Source: Sediminicoccus sp. KRV36
Lineage (GTDB): Bacteria > Pseudomonadota > Alphaproteobacteria > Acetobacterales > Acetobacteraceae
NCBI RefSeq assembly: GCF_023243115.1
Contig: NZ_CP085081.1
Span: 124,001 to 188,000, forward strand
Length of the DNA stretch: 64,000 nt
Reading direction: 5' to 3'
Part shown: piece after piece, positions 25,153 through 33,800 of the stretch
Layout of the letters: every line of letters starts with the position of its first letter
Position numbering within the stretch: the first letter of the stretch is position 1
The notes under the pieces: model-generated
Told to the model about the DNA's origin: nothing
The model's input: the letters and a program-made list of their open reading frames with translations, nothing else
Database searches by the model: none
Made by a program: the position numbers and the translations under genes

Positions 25153-25715
25153 TGGATCGGCAGCCGGATCTCCGCCTCCTGGAGCGCCGGCACGAACTCG
25201 AAGAACCGATCGCCCGGATACTCGGCCTGCTGGTCAGCATCCGTGTAGCGCCGCACCTCGGCCCGCTCGAGGTCCACCAGCCGGCTCTCGCAGGCCAGCG
25301 CCACGGAGGGCTCGGCGCCGTCCGTCACCTCCATCGTGTCCATCAGACCCGCCCAGAGCGGAAACGGGTCCGCCACGAATGACCCTTGGGCATCCAGCAG
25401 CGCGCCCCACAGCGTGACCGGCCGCAGCCGGTAGCTGCGCTCGGCCAGTGCGATGTCCACCACCTCCTGCGGCACGGGCGACAGCGCGAGGGTGAGCCGC
25501 ACGGCGCGCAGCTCCACCGTCTCCTCCACATCCGAGATGGCGCCAATGCTGCCGGCGCCCTCGAACACCTTCCCGGCCCAGTCGAGCGGCCCGAGCCCGG
25601 TCCAGACGCGAAAGGGACCGGTGGCGAAGTCGAGCTCCACCAGGACGACCGGCGTGGCGATCGGCGCCGTGGCGGCCGCCGCGGCCTGGTTGCTGAGGCG
25701 CGGGGTGCCGGACAT
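25149..25715 (-). CDS. Phage tail protein, DUF2163-like
   Basis: 188 residues from ATG 25715, with GGAG upstream; a TTG one codon earlier is less likely. Beta-rich sequence with LVELDFATGPFRVWTGLGPL and RLVDLERAEVRRYTDADQQ, a pattern seen in baseplate/distal tail proteins of this slot. Family assignment is by gene order and general similarity only. Overlaps the next gene by 4 bases. Confidence 0.6.
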   Translation of the reverse strand: MSGTPRLSNQAAAAATAPIATPVVLVELDFATGPFRVWTGLGPLDWAGKVFEGAGSIGAISDVEETVELRAVRLTLALSPVPQEVVDIALAERSYRLRPVTLWGALLDAQGSFVADPFPLWAGLMDTMEVTDGAEPSVALACESRLVDLERAEVRRYTDADQQAEYPGDRFFEFVPALQEAEIRLPIQ

Positions 25716-26090
25716 CAAAGAGACTCCGTCGGATGCGCTGGGTTGAAGTGCGATAGGATAATTGTCTTGTAAAGTTTGCTCGGTTGTGCGATAGGGGTGT
25801 TGTCGTCACCCGAAATTCGTCCAAAGCGCTGCGCCATCGAGGGCCTTCCCTCGGTGATTTGGTGTGCGCTTAATCGCCGGCGGCGTGCCAGCCAGTTCGA
25901 TGGCGTCGTCGCAAAACTGGACGCCTCAGGCAGGCTGCCAAGGGCCACCAGGACCCTTCGACGGCGTCCGTCAGCATTCCAATTGCGCTGACCACGCCGC
26001 GCTGAATGGCGCGGTGCTTCACTGCATTCATTCCTGTTCCATCAGACCGAGAGGCGCGAGCGCGTCTCTCGACAGCGGAGATCTGTGCGC
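25716..26090. other. Divergent spacer between tail gene and toxin-like gene
   Basis: 375 bases, lower GC near 25740-25800. No recognisable protein in any frame. It separates two opposite transcription units and probably contains the promoter of the toxin-like cassette; no clear -35/-10 pair was identified. Confidence 0.35.
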
Positions 26091-26906
26091 ATGTCAGAAA
26101 AGGTGCCCATCGACGCTGCCGGCCTCCGTGCTGCCGTATCGGATGAAAGGTACTGGCGGGCAGGCCACCCCGAGCGTGATGCGTGGCGGGCCTGGGTCAA
26201 CGACGGCTTTCAGGCCATGTACGGCAGCGACGCTCGGCCAAGCGGCGGTGTCGTTCATGTCCGGGCCTATATCCGCAACGGCCAGCCCGTCGCAGCCCAT
26301 ACTCGCGGTGCTCCCGCGTCCGGCGGTGAAGGCGGCATAGACGATCTGACGGGTCAGCCAGCGCGCGGCGGCCAAGTTGAAGCGCCGCGCCCCGTGGATG
26401 TTGGCTTTCGCGGCATGCAGCTTCGTCGTCGAAATCTTTTGGACGACGCTCTTGTCGTGCCCGCAATGGCTCGACGGCCAGAAGACGGGGTGGTCGGTGG
26501 TCGCCGAGGAGTCATCCCAGAAGGCGGAGGCGGAGGCGGCGGTGGCTATCGGCCATCTGGTCGTCCCAGCCAAACGCCTGCGCCACAGGCTCCCGCCGTA
26601 TCCCGGCGCAGCCAGGAACTCGTGGATATGGTTGCGCCTGGAGGACAGCCGATTGGATCGCAACAGGGCCGTGCGAGAGCCAATATTCGAACCCTTCCGG
26701 GAGGGCAGGCGGGAGCCGAGGCAATGCTTGGGCGACTGACACAAGGCCGGGGCGCAGTTGACATCACCCCGCCGGGGCATCTCGGGCGGATGTACCGCCT
26801 CGATGACGGTACGATCATCGGCTATCGGCCATTGACGTCGAGCGGCAGCCCTTCGATCGACATCAACATTCCCGGCTTTACCGCCGTTACGAAACTCCAT
26901 TTTTGA
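26091..26906 (+). CDS. Putative polymorphic-type toxin carried by prophage
   Basis: 271 residues from ATG 26091, with GGAG 10 bases upstream; a GTG at 26085 is too close to it. N-terminal ~75 residues (RYWRAGHPERDAWRAWVNDG, then VHVRAYIRNGQPVAAHTR) resemble a module seen in phage/GTA-associated toxin-like proteins. A glycine-rich linker with eight consecutive Gly follows near residue 150. The C-terminal ~50 residues (GRMYRLDDGTIIGYRPLTSS, then GSPSIDINIPG) have the short beta-rich ending common in polymorphic toxin nuclease-like domains. No catalytic residues can be assigned. Opposite in strand to all tail genes and followed after 10 bases by a small acidic-type gene. The toxin role is inferred. 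Confidence 0.55.
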   Translation: MSEKVPIDAAGLRAAVSDERYWRAGHPERDAWRAWVNDGFQAMYGSDARPSGGVVHVRAYIRNGQPVAAHTRGAPASGGEGGIDDLTGQPARGGQVEAPRPVDVGFRGMQLRRRNLLDDALVVPAMARRPEDGVVGGRRGVIPEGGGGGGGGYRPSGRPSQTPAPQAPAVSRRSQELVDMVAPGGQPIGSQQGRARANIRTLPGGQAGAEAMLGRLTQGRGAVDITPPGHLGRMYRLDDGTIIGYRPLTSSGSPSIDINIPGFTAVTKLHF

Positions 26907-26916
26907 GGATGCCAGA

Positions 26917-27258
26917 ATGCCCACCATGAAGGACGAAATTTCGGACTTTTGGGAGTATGCCAAGGTCGATGACGTGACTTTTCCGAGTGTTCTCGACGCG
27001 TTGAGGGGCCTCACCGAAATTCCCCCCGGCAATGACGACACCGAGCGCATGCTGCACTTCGTCGGCCTGATGCTCGACCAGGGCTTCATCCCCGTGTCCA
27101 GCCCCTATTCCGATCCGCCAAGCGCGCCATGGCCTGAACACGGCAAAGCCGCCGTTTTGCGGCGGCTGCGCCAAGAATGGGAAGCGCTGGATCATGACGT
27201 CACGTTTCTCGACCTGTGCTGGTTTCAGAGGCCGTCACTCCCCAAAGCGAGAGGCTGA
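26917..27258 (+). CDS. Putative immunity protein
   Basis: 113 residues. ATG 26917 follows GAGGA at good distance and starts 10 bases after the toxin-like stop, so the two form an operon. Small, rich in Asp/Glu, helical-looking, with no signal peptide or membrane segment. It ends with VTFLDLCWFQRP, a tryptophan/aromatic ending seen in several immunity families. No family can be named securely; the function follows from its partner. Confidence 0.5.
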   Translation: MPTMKDEISDFWEYAKVDDVTFPSVLDALRGLTEIPPGNDDTERMLHFVGLMLDQGFIPVSSPYSDPPSAPWPEHGKAAVLRRLRQEWEALDHDVTFLDLCWFQRPSLPKARG

Positions 27259-27262
27259 TCGC

Positions 27263-27949
27263 CTATAAAGCCTCCTCCATACGGATGGTGACGGCGGCGA
27301 AGGGACCCGGCCGCGTCGGGTTGGCGGCCTCGTCATCCGACACCAGCCGCATCGGCACGCTCGGCAGCGACAGGATCAGCGGCTCGCCCACCACCACCGC
27401 GGCGCGCAGCGGCGGGGCGATGGCGATGGTGGCGGTGCCGGCCCCGGAGGCGGCGACCGCGGCGGTGGCGATGTAGAGGCGTCCGCCGAGGCCGATATAG
27501 TCGCCGGCGCCGACCACGACCGTGCTGGGCCACCAACCCTGCGTGACGATGGACAGCGCCCCGCGTGGCGCACCCGCCGCGAGCGAGGGATTGCCGGATC
27601 CCACCACCAGCCCGGTCCCGTCCGTGAAGATCGTGGCGTCCGAGAAGGAATAGGGTCCGGTCGGCACATCGCCCTGGCTGCGTGGATCGCCGGTGCGATA
27701 TTCGCGCCGCCAGTCCCAGATGCGGACGGTGTTGGCCGAGCCGGCCAGCGCCGCGAGCAGCCCATCCATCACGCCGGCCTGCACGCGCCCCAGCGGCTCG
27801 AAGCTCGCCTCCGCCACCCAGCGGGCGCCCTCGCGCCGCAACACCTGCGTGGCGCGGGTGACGGGCGAGACAAAGCGCAGGGTGTTGTGCTGGAGATAGA
27901 AGCTGAGGCGGCTTGGGCGCAGCACGGTGGGCCAGGCGTATTCCGTCAT
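27263..27949 (-). CDS. Phage distal tail protein
   Basis: 228 residues from ATG 27949 (MTEYAWPTVLRP). The frame also runs upstream into the truncated primase frame, but that is accidental: the ATG starts four bases after the TAG of the tape-measure fragment, as in normal tail operons. Content is beta-rich with TVRIWDWRREYRTGDPR near residue 90 and a Gly/Ala-rich C-terminal half. Probably in the slot between tape measure and the DUF2163-like protein (distal tail/baseplate hub). Its stop lies 4 bases from the end of the convergent immunity-like gene, so the toxin cassette inserted tightly behind it. Confidence 0.6.
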   Translation of the reverse strand: MTEYAWPTVLRPSRLSFYLQHNTLRFVSPVTRATQVLRREGARWVAEASFEPLGRVQAGVMDGLLAALAGSANTVRIWDWRREYRTGDPRSQGDVPTGPYSFSDATIFTDGTGLVVGSGNPSLAAGAPRGALSIVTQGWWPSTVVVGAGDYIGLGGRLYIATAAVAASGAGTATIAIAPPLRAAVVVGEPLILSLPSVPMRLVSDDEAANPTRPGPFAAVTIRMEEAL

Positions 27950-27953
27950 CTGC

Positions 27954-28061
27954 CTATCCCCGCACGATGGAGGTGGCGCTGCCGCCGCGGCGGATGGCGT
28001 CGAGCGTGGCGGCACTCGCCTGGCGCACGATCTGCGCCGAGAGCACCCGCAGCGCGACACC
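27954..28061 (-). pseudogene. Last 34 codons of a tape-measure-like gene
   Basis: In a second minus frame the sequence reads VALRVLSAQIVRQASAATLD followed by AIRRGGSATSIVRG and a TAG at 27956-27954. It ends just before the distal tail gene and has no start, so it is the surviving 3' end of the upstream tail gene. The identity as tape measure is from position only. Confidence 0.5.
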
Positions 28062-30046
28062 AGTTCGGCCTCGACCAGCGCGTCGAAGATCTCCTCACGC
28101 TCGCGCTTCGACAGGAACTGGGTCTTGCGGACCAGGGCGTTCCGACTGATCTCGCCAGCGGTGCGAATGATCTCCAGGACGCGTTTGTGGTTCGCCTCGG
28201 TGTTGTTGTCCGAGACGAGACGCTCTGCTTCGCGCAGCAGCGTGCCGACGCAGTGCTCGACCAGCGCCGATGCCCAGGTGACGTCCGCCGCCTCCGTGAT
28301 CGGCCGGGCGGGGGCACGACTGACCGCGGCGATCATCGCCAGCTTGGCGGTGTTCTCGGCGTAACGGCCGAACAGGGCAGTGGCGTGTGTGCCGCGATGG
28401 GAGCGCAGCAGATCGGTAGCCTCGCGACGAACGCGGGCCATGGCCGCGTTGGCAGCAGGGCTGAGCGGCACGGTATAGGCATGGATTGGCGCCGAGGATT
28501 CCATGGCGTCGGCGATGTTCCCGCCATGGCTGTGGCCGGGCACACCCCGAGCGATCCCCTGCAGGGCCGCTACCAGATCGGTCGGCGGATCCATGGCGGC
28601 AGGTGTCTCGTTACGCTCCGGGTAGTCGTCGTCGGTCAGGAACACCAGGAAGCGCGCGATGGAGCCGTCCGCCAGGGCGCCACCCTCCAGCGCCGACCAG
28701 AACGGGCCCGGCACGGTAACGCCCCAGATGCAGGCGCAGGGCTGCTCGATGGTGACGCGCGGCCGCGCCTTCTGGTCGGCGTATTCTGCGCCGATGTATG
28801 GCTCGGCGGCCGAGGTGTAGAGCTTGGTCAGCTCCGACCAGATGGCCGCCTTATGGGCCGGGGCACGGACATTCAGGACCAGCTTCAGGAACTGGCCGAA
28901 TTCATCGACCTGGAACAGCCGTGCCGGGTGGCGCTGCAGCGACGTGAGCAGGCCGGCCGACGAGGCGAGATCCTCCCCACCCAGGTAGCGGTCGAGGCCT
29001 GCGGCGTAGATCGCGCGCTTCGCGCATCGCCGGGCATGGTCCTTCCCGCCGCCGCTGTCGGCAATGCCGATGGCGTAGACGTTGCTGCGCAGGTCGGTCG
29101 GCGTGCGATACCGGCGCCCAGCGATAGCGCCTACCAGGCAGATGGCAGCGCCCAGCGAGAGGAACGGCTGCGGGCTGACGGCGCTGGCGGTGGCGTAGTC
29201 CATGAACAGCCGCAACGCGCCGTCCACCTTCAGCAGCTCGGACGGAACGCGATAGGGCTTCGGTGGCGGCACGGCGGGTGCCGCTAACGCGATCTTTGCT
29301 AGCATGCCCGCGGCGGGATGGGATTCAGCGGCACGATCGGCGGCGTCGCCGTTCAGCGTGACCTCAGGTGGCGGGATCCAGCCGCGCTTCTCGGCCAGCC
29401 AGTAGATCGTGCCCGCGCCGATGCTGTGAGGCCGGGCGGAGGCCCAGAACCGCTCTGCGGTATCGGACTTGCCACTGCGGCCAGATTTGCTGGCCCCCTT
29501 GGACCAGGCGAGCCAGAGGTCACGGCCCTCGTCGCCCAGAGCCGCCTTCATGGACATGCCGATACGGAACCAGTCGTCCCAGATCAGATCCTCGTTCGGT
29601 AGGAACTCCAGCGCGTCGGTGACGGCCTGCAGCGTGCCGCGGGGATCTGACGGCCCGTGCCAGGCGCTGGTGGGCGCATCGGACAGCAGGGAGGACTGCC
29701 GCAACTCATCCGGCAGGAGCGCCCATGCGGCGTCGAGGAACGCATTGCTGGCTGCCTCATCCACCGCCGGCAGCTTTGCCACCGGGACGTCGAGCAGGCT
29801 CTCCTCGGGCCATTCATAGGGACGGCCGGTATCGGGGTGCACGGCATAGGCGACGAATTGCTGGCCGCGCGCCAGCAGCTCGAGGGGATGGCGCTTGCGG
29901 CCAGCGAAGGGCGTGACGGCGCGATAGACCAGCAGCCGCTTCGGCGCGCGGCCGATGCGCAAGCAGGGCGTGTCGCCCAGCATGGACGTGGCCAGATCCG
30001 CGATCTGGATCGCCAGCGTGCCGTCCAGGATGTCGATGTCGATGGG
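28062..30046 (-). pseudogene. Phage primase/helicase, truncated at both ends
   Basis: About 660 residues in one open frame. The first part has IDIDILDGTLAIQIADL and LRIGRAPKRLLVYRAV (end of a bifunctional primase/polymerase domain), then a PriCT-2-like region (WDDWFRIGMSMKAALGDEG, WSKGASKSGRSGKSD). The second half is a DUF3987-like/AAA+ helicase with IADSGGGKDHARRCAKRAI (nucleotide-binding loop) and RLFQVDEFGQFLK. Upstream, the frame hits a TGA a few codons before the IDIDIL motif and the N-terminal primase residues are missing. Downstream it ends at the junction near 28060 and runs out of frame into the tape-measure remnant. Not functional as a replicase. Confidence 0.75.
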
Positions 30047-30048
30047 CG

Positions 30049-30812
30049 CAGTCCGAGCAGCTCCTCAAGTGGCTGAACAAGGTCAGCGAAGAGGCACTCG
30101 AAATCGCACATCTGGAAACCGCGCCCGATGTCGAGGTGCGGGCACTCGCGGCTTGCTTTCCCAAGGCTTCCCCTCGGCCCGAGGCCGGCTTTCGAACCCA
30201 TCTCGCCCTCGCTCCCCTGCCGCCGGCAGCCCTGGCGGCTGAGCGGAGGATCGAAGCGGTCCGGCTTCCGCAAAAGCACGCGGCCGCGAGAGCCGTCTCG
30301 GCATGAGATGAGCCAGGGCAGGATAGCCGTGCTGCGGGGGGCTATGCCGAAAGACAGGCCTCTGCGGACAAGCGTGAGTGGCGCAAGATAACATAAATGT
30401 TAAATTGAGAAGATCCCGCAAGGCAGAAGAAATGCGCCAAAGAAAACTGCCAAGGAATGTTTTTGTCGTCCTTATGAAGCGTGAATTTTAGGATTTGCGC
30501 GGTTTTAAGGCCGCTGATCTCCCTTCAGATATCACGCGAAATAGCCCAGCGCGGCCCGTGGCGGACCGCTAAGTCACCATGAGAGTTATCCATGGTCCAG
30601 GGTTGGGCGATCCTCCGGCTCATGCCTCCAAGATCCGAAGGGCAGGGGCGCCGCCCCTTTCGGCAGTGCAGGTGCAGGCATCGCATTGTCTCATTATTTT
30701 TGTATCACAACCATGAGTAGCATAAAATAATACATGCCATCAATCGGTAGTTTCTGGACTCCGATGTCCGGCGGACCGAATATATGCCCTCGAACCGTTA
30801 CGGAGACGTTAG
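30049..30812. other. Spacer with unassigned open frame and upstream region of RTX gene
   Basis: From the prophage edge to about 30306 a plus-strand frame without a start codon encodes about 85 residues (SEQLLKWLNKVSEEALEIAH at its beginning, stop TGA at 30304-30306). It may be the tail of a host gene cut by the prophage; no family is recognised. From 30390 the sequence becomes AT-rich and forms the leader of the RTX gene. Confidence 0.4.
30700..30728 (+). promoter_or_regulatory. Sigma-70-type promoter candidate for RTX/VCBS gene
   Basis: TTGTAT (30700-30705), 17-base spacer, TAAAAT (30723-30728). The -10 matches five of six consensus bases and the -35 three of six, in a locally AT-rich stretch. 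The start codon is 85 bases downstream, preceded by GGAG. Confidence 0.5.
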
Positions 30813-33800
30813 ATGGCCCGCCGCATTCTGAACGGAACCGCATTCTCCGACAGCATCAATGCGTCCGGCCTCCCCTTGGGCGATTTCGCCCGTTCTCTGC
30901 TGGGTGACGGTAACGACGTTTTCGAAGGCTCCACCGGCCATGACCAGGCCTTTGGCGAGGCCGGAAACGACGCACTCTTCGGGCGGTTGGGAAATGACAG
31001 CCTGGTCGGCGGCGACGGCAATGACACGCTAGATGGCAGCGATGGGAACGACACCCTCGATGGTGGCGACGGCAATGACAGCCTGGACGGTGGCATGGGC
31101 GCCGATGTTCTGAACGGCGGTTCCGGCAATAATCGAATCCGCGCGGGCGAGGGCAATGATCGCGTCACCGCCGGTGATGACGGCGACATGATCTGGGGCG
31201 ACGCCGGCAACGACACGATCCATGCCGGCGGCGGCAACAACTGGGTCTATGGCGGCGATGGTCACGACAGCATCACCGCCGGTGATGACGGCGACATGAT
31301 CTGGGGCGACGCCGGCAACGACACGATCCATGCCGGCGGCGGCAACAACTGGGTCTATGGCGGCGATGGCCACGACAGCATCACCGCCGGTGATACCGGC
31401 GACATGATCTGGGGCGATGCCGGCAACGACACGATCAACGCCGGCGGCGGCAACAATTGGGTCTATGGCGGCCTGGGCCATGACAGCATCCGCGCCGGCA
31501 CCGGCGGGGACATGATCTATGGCGAGGATGGCGACGACACCATCCTGGATGAAGGCGGCAACAACTGGGCCTATGGCGGCCAGGGCAATGACCGAATCAC
31601 CATGGGTGACGGCAACGACCAGGTGACCGGCGATGCCGGCAACGACACCATCAACGCCGGCGGCGGCAACAACTACGCCTATGGCGGCCTCGGCCAGGAC
31701 AGCCTGACCGCGGGTGATGGCGCGGATATGCTGAGTGGCGATGACGGGAATGACACGCTGCTGGGCGGCCGTGGCCAGGACCAGGTGTTTGGCGGCGCCG
31801 GCAACGACTTCGTGCTTCAGGGCCGCAATGACGGCGCCCCGGGCCAGGACATGCTGCGCGGTGGTGCGGGCACCGATACCCTTCGCTTCACCTTCACGCG
31901 GGCCGAATGGTTCAACGCCGCCAACCAGACCGAGCTGGCGCGGCTGGTGGCCGAAAATGCGGCGCCACCGGCGCGGGCTGGCGGTGTGGTCACCAGCAAT
32001 CTGTTCGGCCTGAACTTCGCCGAATTCGAAGAGCTTTCCGTCGCGGTGGAGGGCCAGATCCTGACCGCCGCGGATGACGCCGTGACCGCCCGTGCCGATA
32101 CCTTCAACCTGTCGGAAGGTGCGGCCGTCAGTGGCAGCGTGGTCGCCAATGACATCGTGCCTGACCTGATCGCCTCGGTTGCGCTGGTCGGCGCGCCGCC
32201 CAGCCCTGGCATCTTCTCGCTCAGCAATGCGGGGTTGCTGAGTTTCGACACCGGCACCTCATTCGAATATCTGGCGGCCGGGCAGGTCGCGACGCTGCGC
32301 TTCAACTATCGCGTGACGGATGCCGACGGCGATACGGGCGATGCGGTGGTGACGCTGCGCATCACCGGCGTGAATGACGCGGCCACCATTTCCGGCACCA
32401 ACACTGGCGCCATCATCGAGGATTCGGCCGCGCGGCTCAGCGGCAGGCTGATCGTCAGTGACGTGGATACGGGAGAGGCACGCTTTGCCGCGCCGGTCTC
32501 GCTGATCGGCACATACGGAACCTTCACCTTCAACACGAATACGGGGGATTGGGGCTATCGCCTGAACAATGCCTCCGCCCAGGTTCAGGCGCTGACGGCC
32601 GGCCAATTGGTGAATGACACGCTGACCGTCACCTCGCGGGATGGAACGGCGAGCAGCACCATCACCATCGCCGTAACCGGCGCGAATGATGCGGCCAGCA
32701 TTTCCGGCAACAGCACGGGCTCCGTCACCGAGGATGGCATGCTCACCGCCTCGGGCATGCTGGGCGTGACCGATGTGGATGCGGGCCAGGCGGTCTTTGC
32801 GACCCCAGGCTCGCTCACCGGCGTCTATGGCAGCTTTACCTTCCATGCGAGCACCGGCGCCTGGGGCTATGCGCTGAACAATGCGGCGGCAAATGTGCAG
32901 GCGCTGGCCGCGGGCCAGGTGGTGCAGGACACGCTGACCGTCACCTCGCTGGATGGCACGGCGAGCCGGGTGATCAGCGTGGCCATCAACGGCGTGAATG
33001 ACGCGCCCACCAACCTGGCTGACAGCAACCTCGCCGCCAATGCGGTGCTGGAGGGTGCGGCCAATGGCAGCGCTACGGGCGTCACCATGCTGGCGAGCGA
33101 CCCCGATGGCGGGGCACTGAGCTACAGCTTCAAGGTGGCGGGCGTCGCTTCCGCAGTGGATGCCACGGGGCGCTTTGCCATTGATGCGACCACGGGCGTG
33201 ATCACCGTTGCCAACGGCGCCCTGCTGAATTTCGAGGCGGGGGCCACCCAGAACCTGACCGTCTTCGCGCGGGATTCGCTCGGCGCCGAGACCTCCGCCA
33301 ATGTGGCGATCCAACTCACCGACCGCGACGAGACGCCGCCGAGCGCCGTGATCCTCAGCTTCGAGGATGTGCCCGGCGGCGCGCTGAGCGATGGCGGGGA
33401 GCGGCCGCTGACCAGCTATGCCGGCTTCACCTTCGGACAGGCGGGCATCTACAATCCGGATGGCGCGCTGGGCTACACGACCAGCTCCGGCACCACACTG
33501 GCCTTCTTTGGCGAGGCGCGGGGCAATGAGGTGCCGGGCTATCCTGCGCCGGCCGGCTCGCCGCTGACGGTGAACCGGGCGGATGGCGCGGATTTCGACT
33601 TCTACGGCGCCTTCTTCTCGGCGGCCTTTGGCAGCACGCTGCCGATCACGGCGCGCGCCTATGATGACGGCGCGCTGGTCGGGACCGTCACCATCACCGT
33701 GCCCTACGGCGCCGCGCCGCATTATGATTTCGGCGATCAATATCCGGGGCAGCGCTTCACCAGCATTGACCGGTTGGAGTTCAGCGCGAATGACTATTTC

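Larger units (their letters stand above)
20924..30048. mobile_element. Decayed prophage remnant
   Basis: Contains, on the minus strand, tail-tip genes in the order distal tail protein, DUF2163-like, DUF6950/peptidase-like, host-specificity (J-like) and tail spike, with 1-4 base overlaps. Upstream is a truncated phage primase/helicase joined directly to the last 34 codons of a tape-measure-like gene. Integrase, terminase, portal, capsid and lysis genes are absent. A toxin-immunity-like pair is inserted on the other strand. No att repeats were identified. Right boundary is near 30046-30050, where a phage frame stops abruptly; the left boundary is near 20806-20923. Confidence 0.8.

Noticed and set aside
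26094..27089. 331-residue minus-strand frame across the toxin-like cassette
   Set aside because: Antisense shadow; low-complexity Arg/Ala-rich sequence with no domain, while the plus-strand pair has ribosome binding sites and coherent protein content.
27263..29983. A single 906-residue primase-tail fusion protein
   Set aside because: The joint around 27950-28060 is a frame accident: the tail protein has its own start after a normal stop in another frame, and the primase is cut at both ends.
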